Assembly (NCBI GenBank): GCA_014238065.1
Contig: JABABU010000036.1
Location: 115,684-179,683 of the forward strand
Direction of reading: 5' to 3'
Length of the DNA stretch: 64,000 nt
Source of the DNA: Actinomycetota bacterium
Lineage (GTDB): Bacteria > Actinomycetota > Acidimicrobiia > Acidimicrobiales > Poriferisodalaceae
How positions within the stretch are numbered: the stretch's first letter is position 1; every line of letters begins with the position of its first letter. A program made the translations under genes and the position numbers. Below are positions 34,570 to 42,850 of the stretch, piece by piece. The notes under the pieces were generated by a model. The model searched no databases, had not been told where the DNA came from, and saw nothing but the letters and a program-made list of their open reading frames with translations.

Positions 34570-35859
34570 CTAGTCGACAGCGCCATCCATCGGGTACGCC
34601 GCCGTCAATTCCGCAACGCCAGTCTCGACACGACGAGCGACCGCATCAACGTCACCATCGGTCGACATCACGCCGATGATGTCGGCGATCCACCGTCCGA
34701 TCTGTGCGAAGTCGTCCCGACCGAGCCCGCGCGCTGTTCCCGCCGAGGACCCGAGCCGGATTCCTGACGTCTCTCGGGGCCCACGTTCGTCGCCAGGCAC
34801 TCCGTTCTTGTTCACGGTCAGGCCGACCTCGTCGAGTTGATCCTGGAGGTCCTTGCCGGTGAAGGCACGGCCCCTGATGTCGACGAGCACGATCGGCGTG
34901 TCGGTTCCACCCGTCACCACCACGGCCCCGGCTTCGACGAGCGATGAGGCAAGCGCACGCGAATTGTCGAGCACCTGAGCGGCGTACACCCGGAACTCCG
35001 GTCGGGCCGCCTCGGCAAGACACACGGCCTTGGCTGCGACCAGATTCAACATCACGCTTCCTTGAACTCCGGGGAACACCGCCCGGTCGAGCGTTCTGGC
35101 GAGCGAAGCATGCTTCGTCAGAACGATGCCGCCTCTCACACCGCGCAGGCTCTTGTAGGTCGTCGTGGTGACCACGTCTGCGTGAGGCACAGGATCGGGA
35201 TGCACGCCCGCTGCGACGAGACCGGCGAAGTGCGCCATGTCGACCAGGAACGTCGCGTCGATCGATGTTGCGATGGCTGCGAACTGTTCGAAGTCGATCG
35301 TCCTCGGATAGGCCGAACCGCCGGCGATGATCAGCTTCGGCCGGTGAGCGGCGGCGAGATCCGCGACCTGATCCATGTCGATACGGCCCGTGGCAGCATC
35401 GACGCCGTAATGCACGATGTTCATCCACTTACCGGACAAGTTCGCCTTGCTACCGTGGCTCAGGTGGCCCCCCGCAGAGAGATCCATCGACAAGATGGTG
35501 TCCCCGGGTTTCAGGAACGCCAAGAGGACCGCCAGATTCGCCTGACTTCCAGAGTGCGGCTGCACATTGGCGTGGGCCGCGCCGAACAGATGGCAGGCCC
35601 TTCCGATGGCCAGTTGCTCGATCACATCGGCATGCTCGGCACCTCCGTAGTACCGATCCCCCGGATACCCCTCGACGGTCTTGTTCACGATCGGCGAGGC
35701 CAGAGCGTCGAGCGTTGCCCTGCTGACGTGGTTCTCCGAGGCAATCAACTCGATGCCGTCGCGTTGGCGCTTCCATTCTGAAGCAAGCGCCGACGCGACT
35801 TCGGCGTCGGTTTCGACCAGGCCAGCCGAGAAGTACGTTCCAGGCTCGTACCTGGTCAC
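34570..35859 (-). CDS. glyA: Serine hydroxymethyltransferase-like protein with altered active-site loop
   Basis: This PLP enzyme should interconvert serine and glycine with tetrahydrofolate. It has 429 residues with IELIASENHVS, GYPGDRYYGG, QPHSGSQANLAV, LVDMAHFAGLVAAG and the Schiff-base lysine K236. The Lys motif reads TTTTYKSLRG, so the normally invariant His before it is Tyr235. The loops after it (FPGVQGSVMLN, SGIRLGSSAGTARG) also depart from the canonical GGPLMH and GTPA-TRG patterns. It may be a specialised SHMT, for example one acting on alpha-methylserine. GTG 35859 overlaps the plsC stop. Confidence 0.83.
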   Translation of the reverse strand: MTRYEPGTYFSAGLVETDAEVASALASEWKRQRDGIELIASENHVSRATLDALASPIVNKTVEGYPGDRYYGGAEHADVIEQLAIGRACHLFGAAHANVQPHSGSQANLAVLLAFLKPGDTILSMDLSAGGHLSHGSKANLSGKWMNIVHYGVDAATGRIDMDQVADLAAAHRPKLIIAGGSAYPRTIDFEQFAAIATSIDATFLVDMAHFAGLVAAGVHPDPVPHADVVTTTTYKSLRGVRGGIVLTKHASLARTLDRAVFPGVQGSVMLNLVAAKAVCLAEAARPEFRVYAAQVLDNSRALASSLVEAGAVVVTGGTDTPIVLVDIRGRAFTGKDLQDQLDEVGLTVNKNGVPGDERGPRETSGIRLGSSAGTARGLGRDDFAQIGRWIADIIGVMSTDGDVDAVARRVETGVAELTAAYPMDGAVD

Positions 35860-36584
35860 CCGGCCGACTCTGGCTCGCTACCGGGGAGATACACGTTCGG
35901 GTGACCACACCGTTCCTGAGCCCTGTCGTACAGGCCCTGCAGCACCTCACGGAGTTCGTCGGTGACGGCAGTCACCGACCTCCGCGAGACGCGGCCAGAT
36001 TCCTTCTTCGGGGGTGGCTGGACTGGTTCGCCCACAATCACGTGGATCTTGGCCGGGCGAATGAAGTTCCTGCCCTTCGGCATCGCCGACTCGGATCCGC
36101 CGATGCCGACCGGGACGATCGGGACACCAGTTCGGGCCGCCACGTACACGGCGCCTTCCTTCAGCGGGTGGGTACGCGGCCCGCTCTTGCGCTCACCCTC
36201 AGGGAAAAGGACAGTCGGTTCGCCGGCGGTGATGTGAGCAACGGTCGTCTGCAACGCTTCTCGATCGGCGCTGTCACGACTCACAGGGAACCCCCCGAGG
36301 GTCGACAGCAGCCACGCCGACCACTTCATCTTCCACATCGAGTCCTTGCCCATGAACCTGAGACGACGAGGGATGATGCACATCAAAAGCGTGTCCAGGT
36401 ACGAGCGATGGATCGGCGCCAGTACGAACGCGCCGTCCTTCGGTAGGTTCTCCTTCCCTTCGATGGTGATCCGGAAGTAGACCTTGAACACGCCAAGCAG
36501 CGCATGCTGGGAAGTCCAGTACACGATCTTCGCGAATCGACTCTCACCTTCCCCGGTTGGGCGAATGACCTGCCTGTCGCTCAC
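35856..36584 (-). CDS. plsC: 1-acyl-sn-glycerol-3-phosphate acyltransferase (PlsC family)
   Basis: This 242-residue membrane-associated acyltransferase of phospholipid synthesis shows the catalytic HRSYLD (HX4D) near residue 67, FPEGERKSG for glycerol-phosphate binding and VPIVPVGIGGSE. GTG 36584 is taken as start because it overlaps the aroA-cmk stop as GTGA and is preceded by a strong GGAGGAGG; an in-frame ATG at 36602 would add six mostly glycine residues. In actinobacteria plsC often follows cmk, and this order is kept. Confidence 0.9.
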   Translation of the reverse strand: MSDRQVIRPTGEGESRFAKIVYWTSQHALLGVFKVYFRITIEGKENLPKDGAFVLAPIHRSYLDTLLMCIIPRRLRFMGKDSMWKMKWSAWLLSTLGGFPVSRDSADREALQTTVAHITAGEPTVLFPEGERKSGPRTHPLKEGAVYVAARTGVPIVPVGIGGSESAMPKGRNFIRPAKIHVIVGEPVQPPPKKESGRVSRRSVTAVTDELREVLQGLYDRAQERCGHPNVYLPGSEPESAG

Positions 36585-38515
36585 GAACCCTCCTCCTCCC
36601 AAGCGGCGCGGGTCAATGAAACCAGCTCAGCGACGATGTCGGCGACCGCGCGGTCGGATGTGTCGATGATGATGGCGTCGTCAGCGGCTTTCAGCGGGCT
36701 CGTGGTTCTGGTGGAGTCGGCGTGATCGCGCCGCTCGATGTCGGCTTCTATGTCCTCGAGAGTCTGGCCTGTTGTCTCCGCGAAGCGGCGCTCGGCCCTC
36801 ACTTCCACCGAAGCGGTCAAGAAGGCCTTGACCGGCGCATCGGGAAAGACAACGGTGCCGATGTCGCGACCGTCGAGAACGGCACCATCTTGTTGCCCGA
36901 CCCATTCGCGCTGGAGCCTCACCAGCTCGGATCGAACTGCAGGGATCGCAGACGTTGCGCTGACGATGGCTGTCACCTCGTGAGACCTGATCGCGGTGGT
37001 GGCATCCACCCCGTCGACCACGACCCTGTCGTCCATCTTGATGTCGACTCTGCGCGCCACATCGGCGACGGCGTCCACGTCCTCGACGTCGACGCCGCTG
37101 TCGAGAACTGCGTATGCCACTGCTCTGTACATCGCGCCGGTGTCGAAATGCCTCACGCCAAGCTCTGCCGCCAGCGCGGTGGCGACAGTCGACTTACCAG
37201 ACCCTGCAGGACCGTCCAGGGCGACGACCTTCAGCATGCTCCGCTCTGGCCGCAGCGATTCGAGCACTTCCCAGAAGCTCGGGAATGTCTTGGTGACACA
37301 TGCAGGGTTGTCGATGGAGATGCCCTCTGACACCAGACCGAGCAAGGCAAAGCTCATCGCCATGCGATGATCGTCGTACGTATCGACCACCGCCGGGCGT
37401 GTCACGCCGCCGACGAGCCGGAATCCATCCTCGGTCACGTCGGCTTTGATCCCCAGCCGATTCAACTCGCGGACAACTGCGTCGACGCGTCGGGTTTCCT
37501 TTCCCTGGATGAACCCGATTCCTCCGACCTCTGTCACGCCCGATGCGGTCGCTGCGACGGCGGCGAGTGTCTGGGCGGTGTCGGAGATCTGCGACATGTC
37601 GACAGTGACGCCTGCCAGCCGACCTGACACACTGACCTCGATCGAGTCGGTGCGCTTGGTCACTGTTGCGCCCATGGTCTCGAGCACGTCGACAAACCCG
37701 ACATCGCCTTGGATACTGTCAGTGCCGAGCCCGAGCACCTTCACTCGTCCGCCCATCACTGAAGCTGCGCCGAAGAAGTACGAGGCAGCTGAAGCATCGG
37801 GCTCCACGACGATGTCAGTGCCCCGATAAGCGCCCGGAGCGACAACGAACTCACGCTCACCGCATCCGACATCGACGCCGAAGCGTCGCATGACCGAAGC
37901 CGTCATCTCGACGTACGGTCGAGACACGAGTTCTGTCGTCACCTCGATCGCAAGTCCTTCGGTCATCAGTGGCGCGGCGAGCAACAGGCCGGAAAGAAAC
38001 TGGCTCGACACGTCACCTCGAAGCAGTACACGTCCACCGGCGAGACGACGACCTCGAATCTGCAACGGGAGGCGGTCAGGTTCTCCTAGCTCGGCGATAT
38101 CGGCCCCGAGCGAACGCAGCGCTTCGATCTGATTGCCGAACGGACGCCGAAGCAACTGGTCGTCACCGGTCAGAACCCAGTTGCCCGGAGTTGCCGCCAG
38201 CACCGGGAGCATGAAACGGGAGGTCGTTCCCGACTGGACGGCGTCGATCATGACCTCGTTGTCGGGGTCATCCGAGGCACCCCTGCCGGTGACGACAGCC
38301 GAATCACCGGTCGACTCGACGATCGCGCCGACCGCTTGAATGGCGCCGAGCATCGCTTCAGTGTCTTCAGCTCGCAGGATTCCCGAAATCGAGCTCGAGC
38401 CTCTCGCTACAGCCGCTGCGAGTAGAACTCGGTTGCTCATACTCTTCGATCCTGGGAGGACGACGTCGGCATCGATCGGACCGTCGAAGGGAACGATGCG
38501 GCGCTGCTCACTCAT
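36581..38515 (-). CDS. aroA-cmk: Fused EPSP synthase / cytidylate kinase
   Basis: This single 644-residue polypeptide joins two enzymes. Residues 1 to ~426 are 3-phosphoshikimate 1-carboxyvinyltransferase (LPGSKSMSNRVLLAAA, RRPFGNQIEALRSLGA, DTYDDHRMAMSFAL, KTFPSFWE), which makes EPSP in the shikimate pathway. From Met427 on is cytidylate kinase (VVALDGPAGSGKST, FDTGAMYRAVA, DGRDIGTVVFPDAPVK), which phosphorylates CMP and dCMP. The junction is a short linker with no stop. A weak GGAG next to Met427 could permit a free kinase. ATGA overlap joins it to tyrA. Confidence 0.95.
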   Translation of the reverse strand: MSEQRRIVPFDGPIDADVVLPGSKSMSNRVLLAAAVARGSSSISGILRAEDTEAMLGAIQAVGAIVESTGDSAVVTGRGASDDPDNEVMIDAVQSGTTSRFMLPVLAATPGNWVLTGDDQLLRRPFGNQIEALRSLGADIAELGEPDRLPLQIRGRRLAGGRVLLRGDVSSQFLSGLLLAAPLMTEGLAIEVTTELVSRPYVEMTASVMRRFGVDVGCGEREFVVAPGAYRGTDIVVEPDASAASYFFGAASVMGGRVKVLGLGTDSIQGDVGFVDVLETMGATVTKRTDSIEVSVSGRLAGVTVDMSQISDTAQTLAAVAATASGVTEVGGIGFIQGKETRRVDAVVRELNRLGIKADVTEDGFRLVGGVTRPAVVDTYDDHRMAMSFALLGLVSEGISIDNPACVTKTFPSFWEVLESLRPERSMLKVVALDGPAGSGKSTVATALAAELGVRHFDTGAMYRAVAYAVLDSGVDVEDVDAVADVARRVDIKMDDRVVVDGVDATTAIRSHEVTAIVSATSAIPAVRSELVRLQREWVGQQDGAVLDGRDIGTVVFPDAPVKAFLTASVEVRAERRFAETTGQTLEDIEADIERRDHADSTRTTSPLKAADDAIIIDTSDRAVADIVAELVSLTRAAWEEEGS

Positions 38516-39576
38516 TCGAGACTCCGGACTCCCGGCCGAAAGCCGCGGGCCATCAGCCCACCCCTGAACAAGTCGGCCGCATCCATGTCGACGACCATGA
38601 TCATCACACCGAAGTCACCCTCCGGGGAGTGGGCGACCTCGAAGTCGAAAATGTTGACGCCGAGCTCTGCTGCGAGAGTGAAGATCTCGGCGGCAGCACC
38701 AGGACGATCCGGAATCGGTGCCCTGATCTCGGCCAGGAACTCAGGATCGGTCCCTCTGCCCGGCAGATTTGCCCTGGCCAACCTGGCTGCGTGCAGGATC
38801 TCGAGAAGGCGATCTCTGTCGACTTCGTCGACGATGGCCCTCACCTCGTGCAGTCGGTCGATGAGAGCGTCGAGTACTCCGACAATCGCGGTCCGGTTCT
38901 CGGCGCAGATGTCGGGCCACATGGCGGGGTGGCCCGCAGCGACCCTCGTCATGTCGCGGAAACCGCCTGCAGCCAGCCTCAGCAGGGCGCTGTGGTCGAT
39001 GGAGCGCTCGTCGGCTAGCTGCATCAGCGCCGCAGCAGCAAGATGCGGCACGTGGCTCACCATCGCCACCATCTCGTCGTGGCGGCCCGGTGGCAGCGCA
39101 ACGACGTCTGCCCCGAGCAAGCGCACTACCGAAGCGACCTTGGCGAAGGTCTGATCGTCGGTGGTCTCGGTCGGTGTCAACACCCACGCTGCGCCGAGGA
39201 ACATTTCGGGATCGGCCCCGTCGAGGCCCTCTTGTTCGCTACCGGCCATCGGATGGCCGGCAACGAACCGGCGATCGTCGACGCTTTCCACGACAGGGCC
39301 CTTCACCGATGCCACATCGGTGATCACTCCCGTGGTGGTGACCAGCAGTTCCTTCACCACCTCTGCGACTCCACCGGCAGGCACAGCGACGAAGCTGATC
39401 TCGGCTGCCTCGTCGACGCCGACGGCACTGCAGTAACCCGCATCTGCAGCCCTGTGCGCCAGGGCCTCGTCGAGGTCGTGACCACTCACCTGCCATCCGT
39501 GATCGAGCAGAGCGCGAGCGATCGACCCTCCGATGAGCCCGAGACCGACAACGTTGGCACGTCGTCCGTCAGCCAT
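38512..39576 (-). CDS. tyrA: Prephenate dehydrogenase with ACT domain
   Basis: This 354-residue enzyme of tyrosine synthesis oxidatively decarboxylates prephenate to 4-hydroxyphenylpyruvate. It has an N-terminal Rossmann motif VVGLGLIGGSIARAL, the conserved VAGHPMAGSEQEGLDGAD near residue 107, and a C-terminal ACT domain (IPDRPGAAAEIFTLAAELGVNI) that probably mediates feedback by tyrosine. It overlaps aroH by 8 bases at its start and the fused aroA by 4 at its end, placing three shikimate/tyrosine steps in one operon. Confidence 0.94.
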   Translation of the reverse strand: MADGRRANVVGLGLIGGSIARALLDHGWQVSGHDLDEALAHRAADAGYCSAVGVDEAAEISFVAVPAGGVAEVVKELLVTTTGVITDVASVKGPVVESVDDRRFVAGHPMAGSEQEGLDGADPEMFLGAAWVLTPTETTDDQTFAKVASVVRLLGADVVALPPGRHDEMVAMVSHVPHLAAAALMQLADERSIDHSALLRLAAGGFRDMTRVAAGHPAMWPDICAENRTAIVGVLDALIDRLHEVRAIVDEVDRDRLLEILHAARLARANLPGRGTDPEFLAEIRAPIPDRPGAAAEIFTLAAELGVNIFDFEVAHSPEGDFGVMIMVVDMDAADLFRGGLMARGFRPGVRSLE

Positions 39577-39940
39577 GGGTCAGATCCGGTCGCAACGCGA
39601 TCGCCCCGCGCAGGTACACGTGGCGAAGCTCTCGGCGGGGACGTGACGTCGACACATGCAGCATCACCCTGATACACAGCCCGAGCGCACCATCGACGGC
39701 CATCTCGGTGGCCCCCATCATCGGGACATCGGTCATTCCGACCGTAGCTCTCGCCGCGCCCGGCGGAAACATCGAATGCACATCGGGTGTGGCGGTGAAC
39801 CATGCCGAAACCACGTCGTCGTCGACGAGACCGTTCTCGGAGTAGAGCAAAGACATCATCTCCTCCACACGCTCGAGCATCTGCTCTGAAGTGTCGGCGT
39901 CCAAGGTGGTTGCGCCGCGAATGGCCTGCACTCTGCTCAC
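39569..39940 (-). CDS. aroH: Chorismate mutase, AroH type
   Basis: This 123-residue monofunctional chorismate mutase belongs to the trimeric AroH family rather than the helical AroQ type. Typical elements are the start VQAIRGATTLDAD, MMSLLYSENGLVDDDVVSAWFTATPDV and the C-terminal LRHVYLRGAIALRPDL. It converts chorismate to prephenate, the substrate of TyrA encoded directly downstream. Its ATG overlaps the rluB stop as ATGA. Confidence 0.92.
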   Translation of the reverse strand: MSRVQAIRGATTLDADTSEQMLERVEEMMSLLYSENGLVDDDVVSAWFTATPDVHSMFPPGAARATVGMTDVPMMGATEMAVDGALGLCIRVMLHVSTSRPRRELRHVYLRGAIALRPDLTHG

Positions 39941-40677
39941 GGGCCGTGATCGTACCGAATCTCACCGGAGGATCTGTAGAGATCGGTCACTTCTGCGTGA
40001 GACAGTTCTCTCCACGAACCAGCGGCAAGGCCAGGATCACTGATCGGGCCGATGCGGGTGCGGACGAGACGCAGCACAGGATGGCCCACTGCTTCACACA
40101 TTCTGCGAACCTGACGATTCCGGCCTTCATGAATCACCAACCGGACCAAGCCGTCTTGCAGCACAGAGATCTTGGCGGGGGCAGTGATGCCATCTTCGAG
40201 CTCGACACCTTCCCGAAGGGCCTTCACCGCGCCACGGTCCGGTGTTCCATCGACGTGAGCGAGGTACTCCTTGTCGACGCCGAACGACGGATGCGTCAGC
40301 CGATGGGCGAGGTCGCCGTTGTTGGTCATGATCAACAAGCCCTCGGTCTCGTAGTCCAGGCGGCCAACCGGGAAAACCCGCACATCGTCTGGCATGAGGC
40401 CGACCACAGTCGTCCGGCCCTGAGGGTCGTCTGAAGTGCAGACCACCTTCGCCGGCTTGTGCAACAACCGGTGAACCAGGTCTGGTCGCACCGGAACCGG
40501 TGAACCGTCGATCTCGACATGATCGTTGTCGACATCAACCCGCTGGCCGAGCGAGGCTTCCTCGCCATTGACCGTGATGCGACCATCTCGGATCAAGTCT
40601 TCGCAGACCCGCCGACTACCGACACCGAGCCTGGCCAGAATCTTCTGGAGACGCTCACCCTCCTGCGGGTTCGACAT
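39937..40677 (-). CDS. rluB: 23S rRNA pseudouridine synthase, RluB/RsuA family
   Basis: This 246-residue protein has an N-terminal S4 RNA-binding domain (LQKILARLGVGSRRVCEDLI, RITVNGEEA) and a pseudouridine synthase domain with the catalytic Asp in VGRLDYETEGLLIMTN and RQVRRMCEAVGHPVLRLVR. It probably modifies 23S rRNA near helix 89-93, as RluB does. ATG 40677 lies inside the end of scpB, a 23-base overlap. The scpB-rluB pair is conserved in many bacteria, including mycobacteria. Confidence 0.93.
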   Translation of the reverse strand: MSNPQEGERLQKILARLGVGSRRVCEDLIRDGRITVNGEEASLGQRVDVDNDHVEIDGSPVPVRPDLVHRLLHKPAKVVCTSDDPQGRTTVVGLMPDDVRVFPVGRLDYETEGLLIMTNNGDLAHRLTHPSFGVDKEYLAHVDGTPDRGAVKALREGVELEDGITAPAKISVLQDGLVRLVIHEGRNRQVRRMCEAVGHPVLRLVRTRIGPISDPGLAAGSWRELSHAEVTDLYRSSGEIRYDHGP

Positions 40678-41362
40678 CGTCGCCTGAAGGGGGACTCTCG
40701 GTCATCACGTCGTTCGCTGCTTCGATGGCCATCACCATGTCTGCTGGATCGATCCCACGAGTCACAGCGGCGCGCGACATCTCCTGTTCTTCAGGGGTCT
40801 TCAGCCCGTTCTCGAGTGCCTCGACGACACTAGAATCGGGGACGAATGCGCCGAGTGGAGGCAGTTCGTCCAGCTCGTTCAAGCCGAGCTTCTCGAGAAA
40901 CAATTCAGTCGTGCCGTACAAGACGGCCTGACCTGGCCCACTGTCACGGGCTATCTCAGCGATATAGCCCCGGGTCTGCAGGCTCCGCATCACACCGTCG
41001 ACATTCACCCCTCGGATCGCGCTGACCTGGGCACGAGACACGGGCTGCTTGTACGCCACTATGGCGAGGGTCTCCATGGCGGCTGCAGATAGCTTCGCCG
41101 ACTGGCCTTCGAGCACGTAACGCTCGACATAGGGAGCCTGTTCGGTCGTTGTCTGGAATCGCCATCCACCTGCCACTTTGGCGATCGTGAACCCGCGGCC
41201 CTGCGCTCCGTACTCAGTCGCGAGCTCATGGCAGAGATCTTCGACTTTTTGCTGACCGATCTCGAGTAGCTGTGCGAGCAGCTGCGGATCGACTGGTGTG
41301 TCAGCTGCCAAAAGCACCGCTTCGAGGGCTGCGACTGTCTCGCGTGAGGTTTCAGAGGTCAC
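40655..41362 (-). CDS. scpB: Segregation and condensation protein B
   Basis: This winged-helix subunit of the SMC-ScpAB condensin is about 235 residues long. The family core is visible as EAVLLAADTPVDPQLLAQLLEIG, GGWRFQTTTEQAPYVERYV, LSAAAMETLAIVAYKQPVSRAQV and IRGVNVDGVMRSLQTRGYIAE. The open frame runs on to 41908 through non-homologous sequence; GTG 41362, 4 bases after the scpA stop and behind AAGGGTGAG, is the natural start. It acts with ScpA in chromosome compaction. Confidence 0.92.
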   Translation of the reverse strand: MTSETSRETVAALEAVLLAADTPVDPQLLAQLLEIGQQKVEDLCHELATEYGAQGRGFTIAKVAGGWRFQTTTEQAPYVERYVLEGQSAKLSAAAMETLAIVAYKQPVSRAQVSAIRGVNVDGVMRSLQTRGYIAEIARDSGPGQAVLYGTTELFLEKLGLNELDELPPLGAFVPDSSVVEALENGLKTPEEQEMSRAAVTRGIDPADMVMAIEAANDVMTESPPSGDDVEPAGG

Positions 41363-41366
41363 GAAC

Positions 41367-42167
41367 TCACCCTTCGTAGACGTCGACGGCGAATTCGAGC
41401 GGGCGGTTGTCGCCCTCGCCGACCCAGCGGATGACGAGGTCACCGAAGTTCGCGATCTGGTCGAGTTCGACATGGCCGCTCTTGAACAACTCGAGCACGG
41501 CCAGGAACCGGACGACCACATCGAGACGCTCGACCAGCGAACCGGTGAGGGAGCGGAAGGTGATCTTGCCAGCCCTCGGAAGTTCTTCGAGCAACTCGGT
41601 GACCGCATCGGTGACCGAGGCTCTGATGGGGGCGATGTGATCGGTCTCGACCCTGACGACCGGTTTGGGCGCGATCGCAGCCAGAAACGCTCGACGCAGA
41701 TCGTGGGGAACGACACTGGCGAGCAAGTCCGGGGCCAGATCGTGGAAACGTTCATCTGGTCCTGCGGTGCGAGCGAAAGACAGACCCGCATCATCGGCAA
41801 TACCGCGCATCGCGGCCGCCGCATTCTTGAAAGTCTTGCATTCGAGCAACCTGGCCAGCAACAGGTCGCGTTCCTCCCAGATGGCGAGTTCGTCGTCGAG
41901 ATCTCCATCGTCGGACGCCGGCAGCAGCCTCCGCGTCTTCAGCTCGATGAGTGTTGCAGCGATGAGGAGAAACTCGGTGGCGACCTCGAGATCGATCGAC
42001 GACCCCCCACCTTCTGCTGCCACGAGCAGACCATCGAGTTCTGCCAGGTAGGCATCGATGATCGTGTGCAACGACACGTCATACAGTTCGACCTGCTCTC
42101 GAAGAATGAGATGCAGCAAAAGGTCGAACGGCCCCTCGAACACAGAGGTCTGAACGGCATAAGGCAT
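41367..42167 (-). CDS. scpA: Segregation and condensation protein A
   Basis: This 266-residue kleisin subunit bridges the SMC heads. It begins VFEGPFDLLLHLILREQVELYDV, the diagnostic ScpA start, continues with EFLLIAATLIELKTRRLLP, and ends with a winged-helix segment (VVRFLAVLELFKSGHVELDQI). It heads the eight-gene minus-strand operon that runs through scpB, rluB, aroH, tyrA, aroA-cmk, plsC and glyA. A TAGACT hexamer 7 bases upstream suggests leaderless transcription. The parA homologue found before scpA in mycobacteria is not here. Confidence 0.94.
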   Translation of the reverse strand: MPYAVQTSVFEGPFDLLLHLILREQVELYDVSLHTIIDAYLAELDGLLVAAEGGGSSIDLEVATEFLLIAATLIELKTRRLLPASDDGDLDDELAIWEERDLLLARLLECKTFKNAAAAMRGIADDAGLSFARTAGPDERFHDLAPDLLASVVPHDLRRAFLAAIAPKPVVRVETDHIAPIRASVTDAVTELLEELPRAGKITFRSLTGSLVERLDVVVRFLAVLELFKSGHVELDQIANFGDLVIRWVGEGDNRPLEFAVDVYEG

Positions 42168-42174
42168 ATGAACC

Positions 42175-42180
42175 AGTCTA
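42175..42180 (-). promoter_or_regulatory. Putative -10 element of the scpA-to-glyA operon
   Basis: TAGACT on the reverse strand lies 7 bases before ATG 42167. This would make the first gene of an eight-gene operon leaderless. No -35 box could be assigned. Confidence 0.45.
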
Positions 42181-42225
42181 CCCCCGCGAAATCACACCAT
42201 CGTCATTCGCGAGATACTTGGTTGT

Positions 42226-42813
42226 ATGTCCTCTCGCCGCAGCACCAAATGGCCCGCCGATCGGCGCTTGAGGGCCGATCCGACCACAGCCGACGAATGG
42301 CGAAGAGTGATCTCAGCAGAGCGCATGAAACGTCCATTACACACCGTTAGCCGCCTTGCGATGTCGGCCGGACGAGCATTGCTCCGCCGGCTCGGCTCAC
42401 GACCACGACACGATGATGCGGCAAGAATTGAGGCTCTTTCCCGAACCGGCATCAGGGATGCACGAAGGTGGGAGGGACGCGCATCGCTTGCCGTAGCGCC
42501 TTCCTCAGCCACGTTCCGCAAGAGCGCTCCCCTCGTTCGGCGAACGGCCGCCAACCGCATCACAGGTGGCTTCATGAGAGGGTGGCTCCGAGTCGCTCCG
42601 AGCGGCATCGAATGGATTGCCGAGAAGGCGGGTGGGTCCACCCACGCCATCGTGCTCGGCTTCGACGACATCGCCGCGGTCGAACTCGAGCCGTTCACGC
42701 GACGAACCGCAGGTCTCACCCTCACGACCAACAGGACCGACGAACTCTGGCTGCTTGTCGACGACCGCAGGAAATTGGACAAGGTTCTGGGCGCACTTCG
42801 GTACCGTTCTTGA
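42226..42813 (+). CDS. Hypothetical protein with basic N terminus and PH/GRAM-like C terminus
   Basis: This 195-residue protein is not recognised. The N-terminal ~110 residues are very rich in Arg and Ala (for example MSAGRALLRRLGSRPR), with no clear membrane span. The last ~85 residues have alternating hydrophobic strands and end in a helix (GWLRVAPSGIEWI, HAIVLGFDDIAAVELEPF, GLTLTTNRTDELWLLVDDR), a pattern consistent with a PH-like or GRAM-like barrel. It lies 37 bases upstream of trpS on the same strand. Codon usage looks like its neighbours. Confidence 0.6.
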   Translation: MSSRRSTKWPADRRLRADPTTADEWRRVISAERMKRPLHTVSRLAMSAGRALLRRLGSRPRHDDAARIEALSRTGIRDARRWEGRASLAVAPSSATFRKSAPLVRRTAANRITGGFMRGWLRVAPSGIEWIAEKAGGSTHAIVLGFDDIAAVELEPFTRRTAGLTLTTNRTDELWLLVDDRRKLDKVLGALRYRS

Positions 42814-42850
42814 ACGACCACTCCATATCACCGCACGACAAAGGGCACTC

